A DNA stretch of 20,550 nt from Haloarculaceae archaeon (lineage in GTDB: Archaea; Halobacteriota; Halobacteria; Halobacteriales; Haloarculaceae). Position numbers and translations under genes: made by a program. This document shows positions 7,156-15,027 of the stretch, piece by piece (the first letter of the stretch is position 1; the number at the start of each line of letters is the position of its first letter). A model generated the notes under the pieces. The model was not told where the DNA came from and searched no databases. It saw only the letters and a program-made list of their open reading frames with translations. The stretch lies in NCBI GenBank assembly GCA_028274885.1, contig JAQCMX010000081.1, positions 1 through 20,550 on the forward strand, in the 5' to 3' direction.

Positions 7156-7599
7156 ATGGTTGATCCCCACGACAGAGCCGATCGATTCGAACTGATCGCC
7201 GCAAGCGAGGAGGCGACACTTGCCAGGATGGCAAACGAAGTGCTCGAGGGCGACCCGCCGCTGTCGGTCCGACAGGAGCCACGGCCCAAGCTGCTGATGC
7301 AGCGGGTCCGGGAACCCGTCGAACGTCGGCCGTTCAATCTCGGTGAGGTACTCGTCACCCCAGCCGAGGTGACGCTCTCGGAGGTGCGCGGGTTCGCGAT
7401 GGTTCCAGGCAAGGCGGAGCGAGCGGCCCTTTCGGGAGCCATCGTCGACGCAGCCGTGGCTGCCGGGCACGAACTGACGCCGGCTATCGTCGAGGCGTTC
7501 GAAGACCTGGAAGCTCGGCGACGCGTTTCGCGCCGGCAGCGCTGGGCCGAGAGCAAGCACACAGCCGTCGAGTTCGAGACAATGGAGGACCAGCAGTGA
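7156..7599 (+). CDS. phnG: C-P lyase subunit PhnG
   Basis: PhnG is a small subunit of the PhnGHIJ core complex and is needed with PhnI, PhnH and PhnL to couple phosphonate to the C1 of ribose triphosphate. The 147-aa length matches the family (about 150). Recognisable blocks are RFELIAASEEATLARMA near the N-terminus, LMQRVREPVERRPFNLGEVLVT (about 48-69, which fits the PhnG consensus), GFAMVPGKAERAALSGAIVDAA and a C-terminal region with RRQRWAESKHTAVEF. The ATG at 7156 is chosen over upstream starts because the homologous region begins right after it and a TATA-like box lies about 32 bp upstream. It is first in the rightward operon and overlaps phnH by 4 bp (GTGA). Confidence 0.94.
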   Translation: MVDPHDRADRFELIAASEEATLARMANEVLEGDPPLSVRQEPRPKLLMQRVREPVERRPFNLGEVLVTPAEVTLSEVRGFAMVPGKAERAALSGAIVDAAVAAGHELTPAIVEAFEDLEARRRVSRRQRWAESKHTAVEFETMEDQQ

Positions 7600-8141
7600 G
7601 AGCGCTCGGCATCGATCCGGTCCACGACACGCGCCGGACGTTCGACGCTCTCCTGGCGGCGATGAGCCGGCCCGGGACCGTCCACACGGCCCCATCGCCC
7701 GCCGACCACGCCGTCATCGCCACCCTCGTCGACCACGAGGTCACGCTCGCAACGGCCGACGGGGCGCTACAGGACGCCCTCTCAGGGCAGGGTCGGTTCG
7801 ACCCCGCCGGTCCGGCAGACGCCGATGTCGTCCACGTGCGCCAACACACCGACGTGGACGTTCGGGAGTGCAAGCGCGGGTCGCTCGTTGAGCCCAGCGA
7901 GGGGGCAACCCTCGTCTACTCCGTCGAGTCGATCACCGCCGACGACGCCGGCGCGACGACACTGGGGCTGTCGGGTCCTGGCGTCGATGGCTCGACGGTC
8001 CTGTCGGTGTCACTTCCCGGGGAGGCGCTGTCTGCGCTTGCCGATGCACAGTCCGGCTATCCGCGCGGCGTCGATGCCGTCTTCGCGGCCGGGGATCGTC
8101 TGGCAGCCGTCCCGCGGTCGGCGACGGTGGAGGGAGCTTAA
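7596..8141 (+). CDS. phnH: C-P lyase subunit PhnH
   Basis: PhnH is a core component of the C-P lyase complex with a fold related to PLP-dependent transferases but no known catalytic residues of its own. The 181-aa product shows the family opening TRRTFDALLAAMSRPGTVH (13-31), a central LVDHEVTLAT strand region, and the C-terminal pattern GPGVDG, SLPGEAL, YPRGVDAVF and VPRS. Start is GTG at 7596, overlapping the phnG stop. The stop TAA shares one base with the phnI start (TAATG). Confidence 0.94.
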   Translation: MRALGIDPVHDTRRTFDALLAAMSRPGTVHTAPSPADHAVIATLVDHEVTLATADGALQDALSGQGRFDPAGPADADVVHVRQHTDVDVRECKRGSLVEPSEGATLVYSVESITADDAGATTLGLSGPGVDGSTVLSVSLPGEALSALADAQSGYPRGVDAVFAAGDRLAAVPRSATVEGA

Positions 8142-9283
8142 TGGGGTACGTCGCGGTCACCGCCGGGGAGGAGATCATCGAGCGCGCCGAGCAACTGTTC
8201 GAGAAACGGCGCGTCAGTGGCGACTCGGAGTCACTCGGCGTCGATCAACTAGACGACCATCTCGGTCGGCTCACCGACCGGGTGATGAGTGAGAGCGGGC
8301 TATATGCGCCGCGGCTGGCCGCCCTGGCAGCCAAGCAGGCACAGGGTGACACCGTCGAGGCCACCTTCCTGCTTCGAGCGTACCGCTCGACGCTGGAACG
8401 GTTCGACGAGACGCCCATCGTCAAGCCCGGCGAGATGCTCGCACGCAGGCGCGTCTCGCCAGCGTTCAAGGACGTGCCGGGCGGACAGATCCTGGGCGCG
8501 ACCAAAGACTACACGCAGCGGCTACTGGATTTCGACCTCGTCGACGGCGATGCGACCAACCCCACCGGCGAGTGGGACCTCGACGACAAGGGCGACCCGG
8601 AGCAACTGACCACCGTCACGGAGTTGCTCCGGGAGGAAGGGTTGTTGTACGAACCCGATGAACCTGATTTCGGGGAGCCGATCGACACTACCAGAGAGTC
8701 GGTGACGCACCCGCCCGACCGGGACGCGGTGCTCCAGGCCCTCGCTCGCGGCGAGACCGGTGCCGTGACCGCGCTCGGGTACTCCGCGCTGCGTGGCTAC
8801 GGTCAGGTCCATCCGACGCTCGCGGAAGTCCGCGTCGGTCGGCTACCCGTCCGGATCGAACACCCCTACACCGGCGAGGCGGTGACGGTCACGCACACCG
8901 ACGTGACCGAGTCCGAGGCGGTAGTGCCGGTTTACGAGAAACGCGAGGACCCGCAGTTTGCCTTCGGATACGGGTTGACCTTCGGCCGCAACGAACGGAA
9001 GGTCATCGGGATGACGGTCCTTGACGCCTCGATCCAACTCGACAGCGAGGAAGAACCAGCCGAGAACGCCGAGTTCGTCCTCGACACGGTCGACGGTATG
9101 GATTCGTTCGGGTTCATCGAACACCTCAAACTCCCACACTACGTCACGTTTCAGTCGATCCTGGACCGCATCCGGTCGATCCGCGACAGCCAGGACGTGC
9201 CCGACGACGGGTCAAGGGGGAATCGGCGAACCGACGCGGACGACACCAGCGGGTCGGTTGCGGGGGTAAACAGCGATGACTGA
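8141..9283 (+). CDS. phnI: C-P lyase subunit PhnI (nucleosidase/transferase core)
   Basis: PhnI in the presence of PhnG, PhnH and PhnL displaces adenine from ATP to form alkylphosphonate ribose triphosphate, the first committed step. The 380-aa length fits the family (about 350-380). Landmarks are the N-terminus MGYVAVTAGEEIIERAE, YAPRLAALAAKQAQGD, LLRAYRSTLERF, RRRVSPAFKDVPGGQ with ILGATKDYTQRLLDFDL, ALGYSALRGYGQVHPTLAEVR, and QFAFGYGLTFGRNERKVI near the C-terminal domain. The C-terminal 25 residues are acidic and low in complexity. It overlaps phnJ by 8 bp (ATGACTGA). Confidence 0.96.
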   Translation: MGYVAVTAGEEIIERAEQLFEKRRVSGDSESLGVDQLDDHLGRLTDRVMSESGLYAPRLAALAAKQAQGDTVEATFLLRAYRSTLERFDETPIVKPGEMLARRRVSPAFKDVPGGQILGATKDYTQRLLDFDLVDGDATNPTGEWDLDDKGDPEQLTTVTELLREEGLLYEPDEPDFGEPIDTTRESVTHPPDRDAVLQALARGETGAVTALGYSALRGYGQVHPTLAEVRVGRLPVRIEHPYTGEAVTVTHTDVTESEAVVPVYEKREDPQFAFGYGLTFGRNERKVIGMTVLDASIQLDSEEEPAENAEFVLDTVDGMDSFGFIEHLKLPHYVTFQSILDRIRSIRDSQDVPDDGSRGNRRTDADDTSGSVAGVNSDD

Positions 9284-10325
9284 ACAGACTCGGGAGCGAA
9301 CGGCCGGCCAGGGAACGCCCGTCGCGACCGACTCAGTCGCGGCCGCACTGGCAGACGTCGAGGGCGACGGCCTGGCGGGCTACAACTACGCGTACCTCGA
9401 CGAGCACACGAAACGGGAGGTCCGGCGGGCAACCCTGAAAGCCGTCGCCGTCCCCGGCCACCAGGTCCCGTACGCCTCGCGGCCGATGCCGCTGGCCCGG
9501 GGCTGGGGGACCGGCGGCATCCAGGCGTCGCTGTCGCTTTTGGGGCCGACTGATACGTTCAAGGTAATCGACCAAGGCGCCGACGAGAGCGTCAACGCCG
9601 CCAACATCCGCCGGCTGGCCGCAGACACCGCTGACGTGGCGACGACAACCGACACGACTGAGGCCGACATAATCCAGAGTCGTCACCGGATCCCCGAGGA
9701 GGTGCTGACCGACGAGCAACGCCTCGTGTTGCAGGTACCGATCACTGATCCACTCCGGACGGTCGACCCCTCCGACGCGGCCAACCGCCGCCGGCACGCC
9801 CACGGGAACTACGGGAAGATGTGGGTCCACCTCTACGAAAGCGTCGTTGAGTACGGCGAGATCGACATTGCGGCCCGGTACCCGACGATGGTCGCGGGAC
9901 GGTATCTGATGGATCCCTCGCCGATTCCGCGGTGGGACGTACCGAAACTCGACGACTCCAAGCACCTAACGATCCTGGCCGCGGGGCGGGAGGCGCGCAT
10001 CTATGCGGTCCCGCCACACACGTCGGTCGAACCGCTGGCCTTCGAGGACCGGATGTTCACCGTCGAGCGCTTCCCCGGACAGGCGTGTCACGCCTGTGGC
10101 TCGACCGACACCTATCTTGTGGCTGTCTCCGAGGACTCGGAGTCCGGAGGGACCGACGACGCCGAGGGCGCGTTCGAGACGCGCCACGTCTGCAACGACG
10201 CGAGCTTCTGCGCCAAGCGCCGCGAGAACCCGGATCTCCCGAAGGATCACCACCTTGACCCGTCGGGCGTTGACTGGGGTCCCGCGACACCGGAGGCCGA
10301 CGAGACCGGGGGTGACTGGGTGTGA
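9276..10325 (+). CDS. phnJ: Alpha-D-ribose 1-methylphosphonate 5-phosphate C-P lyase PhnJ
   Basis: PhnJ is the radical SAM enzyme that breaks the C-P bond, releasing an alkane and ribose 1,2-cyclic phosphate 5-phosphate. The 349-aa protein contains GYNYAYLDEHTKREVRR and VPGHQVPYASRPMPL. Glycine 61 corresponds to the glycyl radical Gly32 of the E. coli enzyme. The 4Fe-4S cysteines are C271, C274 and C306, and C312 corresponds to the catalytic thiyl Cys272. The arrangement is CX2CX31CX5C; E. coli has CX2CX21CX5C, so about 10 acidic residues are inserted here. About 29 extra residues precede the conserved start, possibly because phnI and phnJ overlap. All catalytic positions are intact. Confidence 0.97.
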   Translation: MTEQTRERTAGQGTPVATDSVAAALADVEGDGLAGYNYAYLDEHTKREVRRATLKAVAVPGHQVPYASRPMPLARGWGTGGIQASLSLLGPTDTFKVIDQGADESVNAANIRRLAADTADVATTTDTTEADIIQSRHRIPEEVLTDEQRLVLQVPITDPLRTVDPSDAANRRRHAHGNYGKMWVHLYESVVEYGEIDIAARYPTMVAGRYLMDPSPIPRWDVPKLDDSKHLTILAAGREARIYAVPPHTSVEPLAFEDRMFTVERFPGQACHACGSTDTYLVAVSEDSESGGTDDAEGAFETRHVCNDASFCAKRRENPDLPKDHHLDPSGVDWGPATPEADETGGDWV

Positions 10326-11152
10326 CGCTGCTTGATGCGTCGGGGATCGAGGTGGTGTACGGCCCGGGTTGTCCACAGTGCGTCGAGAGTACCGGCGACC
10401 GGGCCGGCACGAATCAGTGCCACCGCTGTGGGAGTATCGTCGCCTGTGCGGACGCCGACATCGATGTCGAGGCCGGCGAGGTACTCGGGGTCGTCGGCGA
10501 GTCCGGCTCGGGCAAATCGAGCCTGGCGGAGGCGCTGGCGCTTGACCGCAACTCCGAGGCCACAGTCGACGGCGAGGTGCGATACGCCGGCTACGACGGG
10601 AATCTACTCGACGCCGACTACCAGACCCGCCACGACCTCCGCACGGGCGAGATTGCGCTGGTCCACCAGCACATCCGCGACGGCCTCGAGTTGGACGTGA
10701 CCGGCGGCGGCAACGTCGCCGAGAAACTCCTCGCGGCCGGTTGGCGCTCCTACGAGAATGTCCGCGAGCGCGTGCGCAACCTCTTCGAAGAAACCGAGAT
10801 TCCACCCGCCCGGATGGACGACCCAACGGGAACGTACTCGGGCGGGATGCAGCGGCGGGTCCAGATCGCCCGGGCGCTTTCGACCGAGCCGGACCTGGTC
10901 GTCCTTGACGAGCCGACGACCGGGCTGGACGTGAGTGTCCAGGCTCGCGTGCTGGATACCTTCCGGCGCGTCCAGCGTGAGGAGGGCGTCGCCGCGATTG
11001 TCGTCTCCCACGACCTCGGGGTCGTCCGCCTACTGGCCGACCGGACGCTGGTGATGCACCACGGTCGGATCGTCGAGTCCGGCCTGACCGACCGCGTCAT
11101 GGAGGACCCACACCACGAGTACACGCAGACACTCATCAACTCAGTCATATGA
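10322..11152 (+). CDS. phnK: C-P lyase complex ABC protein PhnK
   Basis: PhnK is an ABC-type ATPase that binds the C-P lyase core and is needed for turnover; it is not a transporter. The 276-aa protein has Walker A GESGSGKSS (59-67), the PhnK-type loop LVHQHIRDGLELDV, signature YSGGMQRRVQIARAL, Walker B LVVLDEPTTGLDVSVQAR and VVSHDLGVVRLLADR. The end GLTDRVMEDPHHEYTQTLI matches the family closely. The N-terminus carries five cysteines (C17, C20, C33, C36, C42) in a zinc-ribbon-like pattern that the E. coli protein lacks, as I recall. Start GTG at 10322 overlaps the phnJ stop by 4 bp. Confidence 0.95.
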   Translation: MTLLDASGIEVVYGPGCPQCVESTGDRAGTNQCHRCGSIVACADADIDVEAGEVLGVVGESGSGKSSLAEALALDRNSEATVDGEVRYAGYDGNLLDADYQTRHDLRTGEIALVHQHIRDGLELDVTGGGNVAEKLLAAGWRSYENVRERVRNLFEETEIPPARMDDPTGTYSGGMQRRVQIARALSTEPDLVVLDEPTTGLDVSVQARVLDTFRRVQREEGVAAIVVSHDLGVVRLLADRTLVMHHGRIVESGLTDRVMEDPHHEYTQTLINSVI

Positions 11153-11883
11153 CCGTTCTATCAGTCGAGGGGCTCAGCAAAACCTTCGACATGCACGTGC
11201 TCGGCGACACGCAGGTCGTCGGGCTCGACGATGTATCGTTCGACGTCCGTGAGGGGGAGTTTCTCGCGGTCGTCGGGGAATCCGGCAGCGGCAAGTCCTC
11301 GCTACTGAAGTGTCTCTACCGGACCTACGACCCAACGGCCGGCCGCGTCCGCTACCGCGGCGGTGACGGCGAGATCGACCTGGCGTCTTGCGGGGACCGA
11401 ACCGTCATGAACCTCCGTGCGGATGCCATCGGCTACGCCGCCCAGTTCCTCGATGAGATCCCGCGAGTGCCCGCCGCCGACGTGGTCGCCCGGCCGCTGA
11501 TCGAGGGGGGACAGCCGGTCGCACGGGCCCGCGAGCGGGCTCGGGAGCTCCTCTCGGCACTGCGTGTTCCGGAGGAGCTGTGGGACGCCTACCCGGCGAC
11601 CTTCTCGGGCGGCGAGCGCCAGCGAGTGAATCTCGCGCAGGCGCTGGCCCCGAAGCCCGGGTTGCTGTTGCTCGACGAGCCGACAAGCGCACTCGACCCC
11701 GAGACGCGACGAGCCGCGATCGACCTGCTTGACTCCTACCTCGGTGACAGTACGACCGTCGTCGGCGTCTTTCACAACAGCGGCGTGGTTGAGGCCGTCG
11801 CCGACCGCGTCGTCGTCTTGGACGATGGCCAAGTTCGGGCAGTCGTTCCGGCCGCGGAGTATGACGGGGGTGGGCTTGGATGA
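11149..11883 (+). CDS. phnL: C-P lyase complex ABC protein PhnL
   Basis: PhnL is the second ABC-type ATPase of the pathway and supports the PhnI reaction; with PhnK it docks on the core complex. The 244-aa protein shows LSVEGLSKTFDMH at the N-terminus (the PhnL-type FxxH pattern), Walker A GESGSGKSS (43-51), IGYAAQFLDEIPRVPA after the Q-loop position, signature FSGGERQRVNLAQAL, Walker B LLLLDEPTSALDP, and FHNSGVVEAVADRV with the switch histidine. It overlaps phnK and phnM by 4 bp each. Confidence 0.95.
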   Translation: MTVLSVEGLSKTFDMHVLGDTQVVGLDDVSFDVREGEFLAVVGESGSGKSSLLKCLYRTYDPTAGRVRYRGGDGEIDLASCGDRTVMNLRADAIGYAAQFLDEIPRVPAADVVARPLIEGGQPVARARERARELLSALRVPEELWDAYPATFSGGERQRVNLAQALAPKPGLLLLDEPTSALDPETRRAAIDLLDSYLGDSTTVVGVFHNSGVVEAVADRVVVLDDGQVRAVVPAAEYDGGGLG

Positions 11884-13058
11884 GTTCGACCACCCGGACC
11901 GCCGGTGTGACCGTCGCAATCGTCGGTGGCCGGCTCGTTACACCCGATGCTGTGGTCGACGGCGGCGTTCGGATCGAAGGCGACCGGATTACCGGGGTCG
12001 GGGAGATCGACGCCGACGCCGACGCTGACGCCGTGATCGACGCCGATGGAAAGTTCGTTTTACCGGGGCTGGTCGATCTCCATGGCGACGATATCGAGGA
12101 ACATCTCCAGCCCCGATCCGGGGCGCCGATGGATACTGCGATGGCGCTTGGCTCGGCCGACCGCGCGAACGTCGCTGCCGGTATCACGACAAAGTTTCAC
12201 GCCATCTCCTTCGAACTCGACGAGGACGTAAACCGCTCGCCCGAACTCGCGGCGGCGATGACCGACACGATCCTGTGCGCGGAGGACCTACTCGCCGACC
12301 ACCGGATCCACGCCCGCTGTGAGGTGACACAGAAGCGGTGTGTCGACGCTGTCCTCACTGTCCTGGATAACGGTGACGCTGATCTCGTCTCGGTTATGAG
12401 CCACGTCCCCGGCAAAGGCCAGTTTCGGGACGTCGAGGCCTTCCGGTCGTACTACGAGAACGCGAACGACCGAACCGCCGAGGAGGCCGAGGAACTGATT
12501 GCGAAACGAGGGTCAATCCCGATGACGACGATACGCGAGCGCGTCGAGCGCGTCATCGATCGTGCCCACAAGATGGGGGTGGTGACGGCGTCCCACGACG
12601 ACGAAAATCCGCGGGAGGTCGAGCGGCTCGCGGAGGCAGGCGTCGACATCGCGGAGTATCCGATCACACTCGACACCGCCAGACGGGCCGCCGAGACCGG
12701 AATGACGACGACAATGGGCGCGCCGAACCTCGTCCGCGGGGAGAGCCAGTGGGACAACCTCGCAACCGCCGACGGGATCGAGGCCGGCGTCGTCGACGTG
12801 CTGGCGGCCGACTACCACCCGCCGTCGTTGCTTGCCGCGGTGTTCGTCGACACCGGTGAACCGCTCCCGGAACGGGTCGGACGTGTCAGCGCCGCGCCGG
12901 CCGACGCCGTCGGCTTCACCGACAGGGGCCGGATCGAGGTTGGCAAGCGTGCCGACCTTGTCGTCGTCGACCCCGAACCCACCCCGATGGTCACGCGCGC
13001 GGTGATCGCCGGGCAACCGGTATACCGTGCGGATCCCACGGCGGGGGGGGTCCAATGA
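11880..13058 (+). CDS. phnM: Alpha-D-ribose 1-methylphosphonate 5-triphosphate diphosphatase PhnM
   Basis: PhnM removes pyrophosphate from the phosphonate ribose triphosphate, leaving the monophosphate substrate of PhnJ. The 392-aa protein is an amidohydrolase-superfamily TIM barrel: LPGLVDLHGDDIEEHLQPR (about 61-79), then ITTKFHAISFE, VMSHVPGKGQF (metal-site His), GVVTASHDDEN (His/Asp) and VLAADYHPPSLLAAVF (catalytic Asp region). It closes with the usual small beta-sandwich (EVGKRADLVVVDPEPT). Length is near the usual 380. A run of eight or more G lies just before the stop at about 13043-13051, a possible slippage point, but the frame is intact. It overlaps the next gene by 4 bp. Confidence 0.95.
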   Translation: MSSTTRTAGVTVAIVGGRLVTPDAVVDGGVRIEGDRITGVGEIDADADADAVIDADGKFVLPGLVDLHGDDIEEHLQPRSGAPMDTAMALGSADRANVAAGITTKFHAISFELDEDVNRSPELAAAMTDTILCAEDLLADHRIHARCEVTQKRCVDAVLTVLDNGDADLVSVMSHVPGKGQFRDVEAFRSYYENANDRTAEEAEELIAKRGSIPMTTIRERVERVIDRAHKMGVVTASHDDENPREVERLAEAGVDIAEYPITLDTARRAAETGMTTTMGAPNLVRGESQWDNLATADGIEAGVVDVLAADYHPPSLLAAVFVDTGEPLPERVGRVSAAPADAVGFTDRGRIEVGKRADLVVVDPEPTPMVTRAVIAGQPVYRADPTAGGVQ

Positions 13059-13864
13059 GCGGCCCGCGCCTTGGCGCGGCGATGGATGTCCGCTTTGGCG
13101 TGACCGTCGAGGAGTTTGTGGCTTACATCACCGACCTCGGCCTCGACCATCTCGAACTCAAACGCGAGTACCTGGCCGGCCACCCCGACACGCCCGACCC
13201 CGAACAGGTCCGGGAACTGACTGACGCCTACGACGTCACCGTCAGCTATCACGCCCCGTTCAGGGACTGGAATCCGGGGAGCTACGACGAGACTGTCCGC
13301 CGAAACTCCGTCGAGCGGGTCAAGCGGACACTGGACGACGCCGCCACCGCAGGTGCAATCGGGGTCGTCGTCCACGGCGGGTCGGTTCCCAGCCGGTACC
13401 CGGCGTGGGTGCGCGAGCAGGCCCGCGAGAGTGCACGGCGGTCGCTCGCGGAGTGTGCCGAGTACGCCTATGCTGTCGGCGTACCACTGTGTCTCGAGAA
13501 TCAACCGGCTGACGGGAGCAAACACCGGTACACGACCGCGCCGGAGGACCTCACCGCGATGATCGACAGCGTCGATGTCCCGCCGCAGTATCTCAGCGTC
13601 ACACTCGACGTTGGCCACGCCAAGGTCAACGGCTACGGCTGGCGTGCTTTTGTCGAGGAGTTCGGTCACCGCATCCGGGTTTGTCACCTTCACGACAACA
13701 ACGGGACCGCCGACCAGCACGAGCCGTTTTCCGGGTACGAGTCCGTCGTCGAGTCGACTCCGGCGGAGTATTTCGTCTTCGAAATGAAATCTGTCGGCGA
13801 CGTTGCGACCTGCCTCGGTGCCGAGCTTGAGCCCCCGAACGCGGAGCTGTCCGCCGGTGATTGA
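13055..13864 (+). CDS. Sugar phosphate isomerase/epimerase-like TIM-barrel protein
   Basis: The 269-aa protein belongs to the xylose-isomerase/endonuclease IV-like (AP endonuclease 2 type) TIM-barrel superfamily. Metal-site residues characteristic of the fold can be seen in order: VSYHAPF, VVVHGGS, CLENQP (Glu), TLDVGHAKVNG (Asp, His), HLHDNNGTADQHEP (His, Asp, His) and FEMKS (final Glu). Known members isomerise sugars, open sugar phosphates or cleave phosphodiesters, so the chemistry cannot be read from the fold. The ATG overlaps the phnM stop by 4 bp, so it is part of the C-P lyase operon. It sits where phnN/phnP are often found and may act on the ribose cyclic phosphate product; this is inferred. 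Confidence 0.85.
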   Translation: MSGPRLGAAMDVRFGVTVEEFVAYITDLGLDHLELKREYLAGHPDTPDPEQVRELTDAYDVTVSYHAPFRDWNPGSYDETVRRNSVERVKRTLDDAATAGAIGVVVHGGSVPSRYPAWVREQARESARRSLAECAEYAYAVGVPLCLENQPADGSKHRYTTAPEDLTAMIDSVDVPPQYLSVTLDVGHAKVNGYGWRAFVEEFGHRIRVCHLHDNNGTADQHEPFSGYESVVESTPAEYFVFEMKSVGDVATCLGAELEPPNAELSAGD

Positions 13865-14531
13865 CCGATACGACGCCGTTGTCCTCGACAACGACGGCGT
13901 GCTGGTCGAACCGACCGACACTGACGTACTCGTCGACGCCGTCATCGACTCCTTCGAAGCCTTCGGTGTGGCCATCGACCGCTCGCTCGCCCGGCAGACC
14001 GTCGACGAGGGAACCGTTCCGGTCGACCTCGCCCGCGAACACGGCATCGACCCGGAGGCACTCTGGCACTACCGGGAGTTGACCGCGAGTCTCGCCCAGC
14101 AGGCCCACACCCGAGCGGGAGAGAAGAAAGTTTACGAGGACGTAGCCACCCTCGACCGACTGGACGGTCCGCTCGGCGTCGTCAGCAACAACCAGCACGC
14201 GACAATCGAGTTCCTGCTCGCGTACCACGACCTGCCCTCCTTCGAGACCGCCTACGGGCGTCAACCGACACTCGCCGGCGCAGCCAGACGGAAACCGGAG
14301 CCGGCGTACGTTGAGCGAGCGCTGACAGATCTCGACGCCGAGTGCGCACTGTATGTCGGCGACTCGGAGACGGACCTCGTCGCCGCGGACCGCGCGGGGA
14401 TCGACTCGGCTTTTCTCCGTCGTGAGCACGTCAGCGACGTTGAACTATCGGTCGAACCCACCGTCGAGGTGCCGAACCTCCGGACGCTGGTCGAGCGACT
14501 GACAACGACCGCTCAGACACGAGAACCGTAA
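13857..14531 (+). CDS. HAD-superfamily phosphatase
   Basis: The 224-aa protein has the four HAD motifs: I, VVLDNDGVLVEP with nucleophile D11 and acid D13; II, GVVSNNQH (Ser); III, RRKPEPAYV (Lys); and IV, LYVGDSETDLVAA (Asp). A helical cap lies between motifs I and II, as in phosphoglycolate phosphatase-like enzymes. GTG at 13857 is preferred because motif I begins a few residues later; it overlaps the previous gene by 8 bp (GTGATTGA). As the last gene of the C-P lyase operon it probably dephosphorylates a ribose phosphate intermediate. A phosphonoacetaldehyde hydrolase role is possible but I see nothing specific for it. A perfect hairpin follows the stop. Confidence 0.88.
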   Translation: MIDRYDAVVLDNDGVLVEPTDTDVLVDAVIDSFEAFGVAIDRSLARQTVDEGTVPVDLAREHGIDPEALWHYRELTASLAQQAHTRAGEKKVYEDVATLDRLDGPLGVVSNNQHATIEFLLAYHDLPSFETAYGRQPTLAGAARRKPEPAYVERALTDLDAECALYVGDSETDLVAADRAGIDSAFLRREHVSDVELSVEPTVEVPNLRTLVERLTTTAQTREP

Positions 14532-14562
14532 TCGGCAGTCCCAGCCGGCGCGCCTGTCCGGG

Positions 14563-14583
14563 TGGTCCGGACTTTCCGGACCA
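14563..14583. repeat. Perfect 8-bp inverted repeat after the phn operon
   Basis: TGGTCCGG (14563-14570) and CCGGACCA (14576-14583) are exact reverse complements around a 5-base spacer. The left arm contains the octamer GTCCGGAC (14565-14572). It lies 31 bp after the HAD stop and directly before the TATA-like ACATTTAGA of the next gene. It can be an operator for the lipoprotein or a terminator stem for the phn operon; the following ATACATTTAG is only weakly T-rich, so I lean to operator. Confidence 0.5.
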
Positions 14584-14616
14584 TACATTTAGACATACTG
14601 CAAGCCCAGCCAGAGC

Positions 14617-15012
14617 ATGCATCGACGCACCGTTCTCGGGAGCGTCGCCGTCGGTCTCGGGTTGTTGTCTGCTGGCTGCATCGGATCGAGTGTCGATGGG
14701 TCGGTCGTCTCGAACGAAACACCCACAACTCTCTCCCACGAACACTCGACCATTGCGACGTCCACCGGAACCAGAACTGTCGTCGAGGTGACTGTCGAAA
14801 ACGACGGGAACGAACGGATCACCCCCGAGGGCCGTGTCCCGTGGATCACCTGTACGTTCACCGATGGTTCAGGAAATCGACTCCACCAATCGGGACTCGA
14901 ACTGGTCAACCCGCTCGATGTCGGCGAGACGACCACGCTCGAGTTCACGCTCGCAGTCGATGTCGACGACGTCGCGAGGTACGAACTCCGGAGCGAATGG
15001 GTCGAGACGTAG
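14617..15012 (+). CDS. Small Tat/lipobox lipoprotein, FxLYD-like
   Basis: The 131-aa protein begins with MHRRTVLGSVAVGLG and the lipobox LSAGC (about residues 18-22), so it is probably exported and lipid-anchored; the twin Arg is compatible with Tat export. The mature part is a single beta-rich domain (RTVVEVTVENDGNERITPEG, then TCTFTDGSGNRL and LDVGETTTLEF) resembling the FxLYD-type domains common in haloarchaeal lipoproteins. The function is unknown. The TATA-like ACATTTAGA at 14585-14593 lies about 28 bp upstream, so the mRNA is probably nearly leaderless. The inverted repeat at 14563-14583 suggests it may be co-regulated with the phn genes. Confidence 0.75.
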   Translation: MHRRTVLGSVAVGLGLLSAGCIGSSVDGSVVSNETPTTLSHEHSTIATSTGTRTVVEVTVENDGNERITPEGRVPWITCTFTDGSGNRLHQSGLELVNPLDVGETTTLEFTLAVDVDDVARYELRSEWVET

Positions 15013-15027
15013 TCGTCGGTCGAACGG

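Noticed and set aside
12812..14047. 411-codon minus-strand open frame opposite phnM and the TIM-barrel gene
   Set aside because: It is antisense to two well-supported genes, and its length is a by-product of high G+C. The translation is basic and matches no family.
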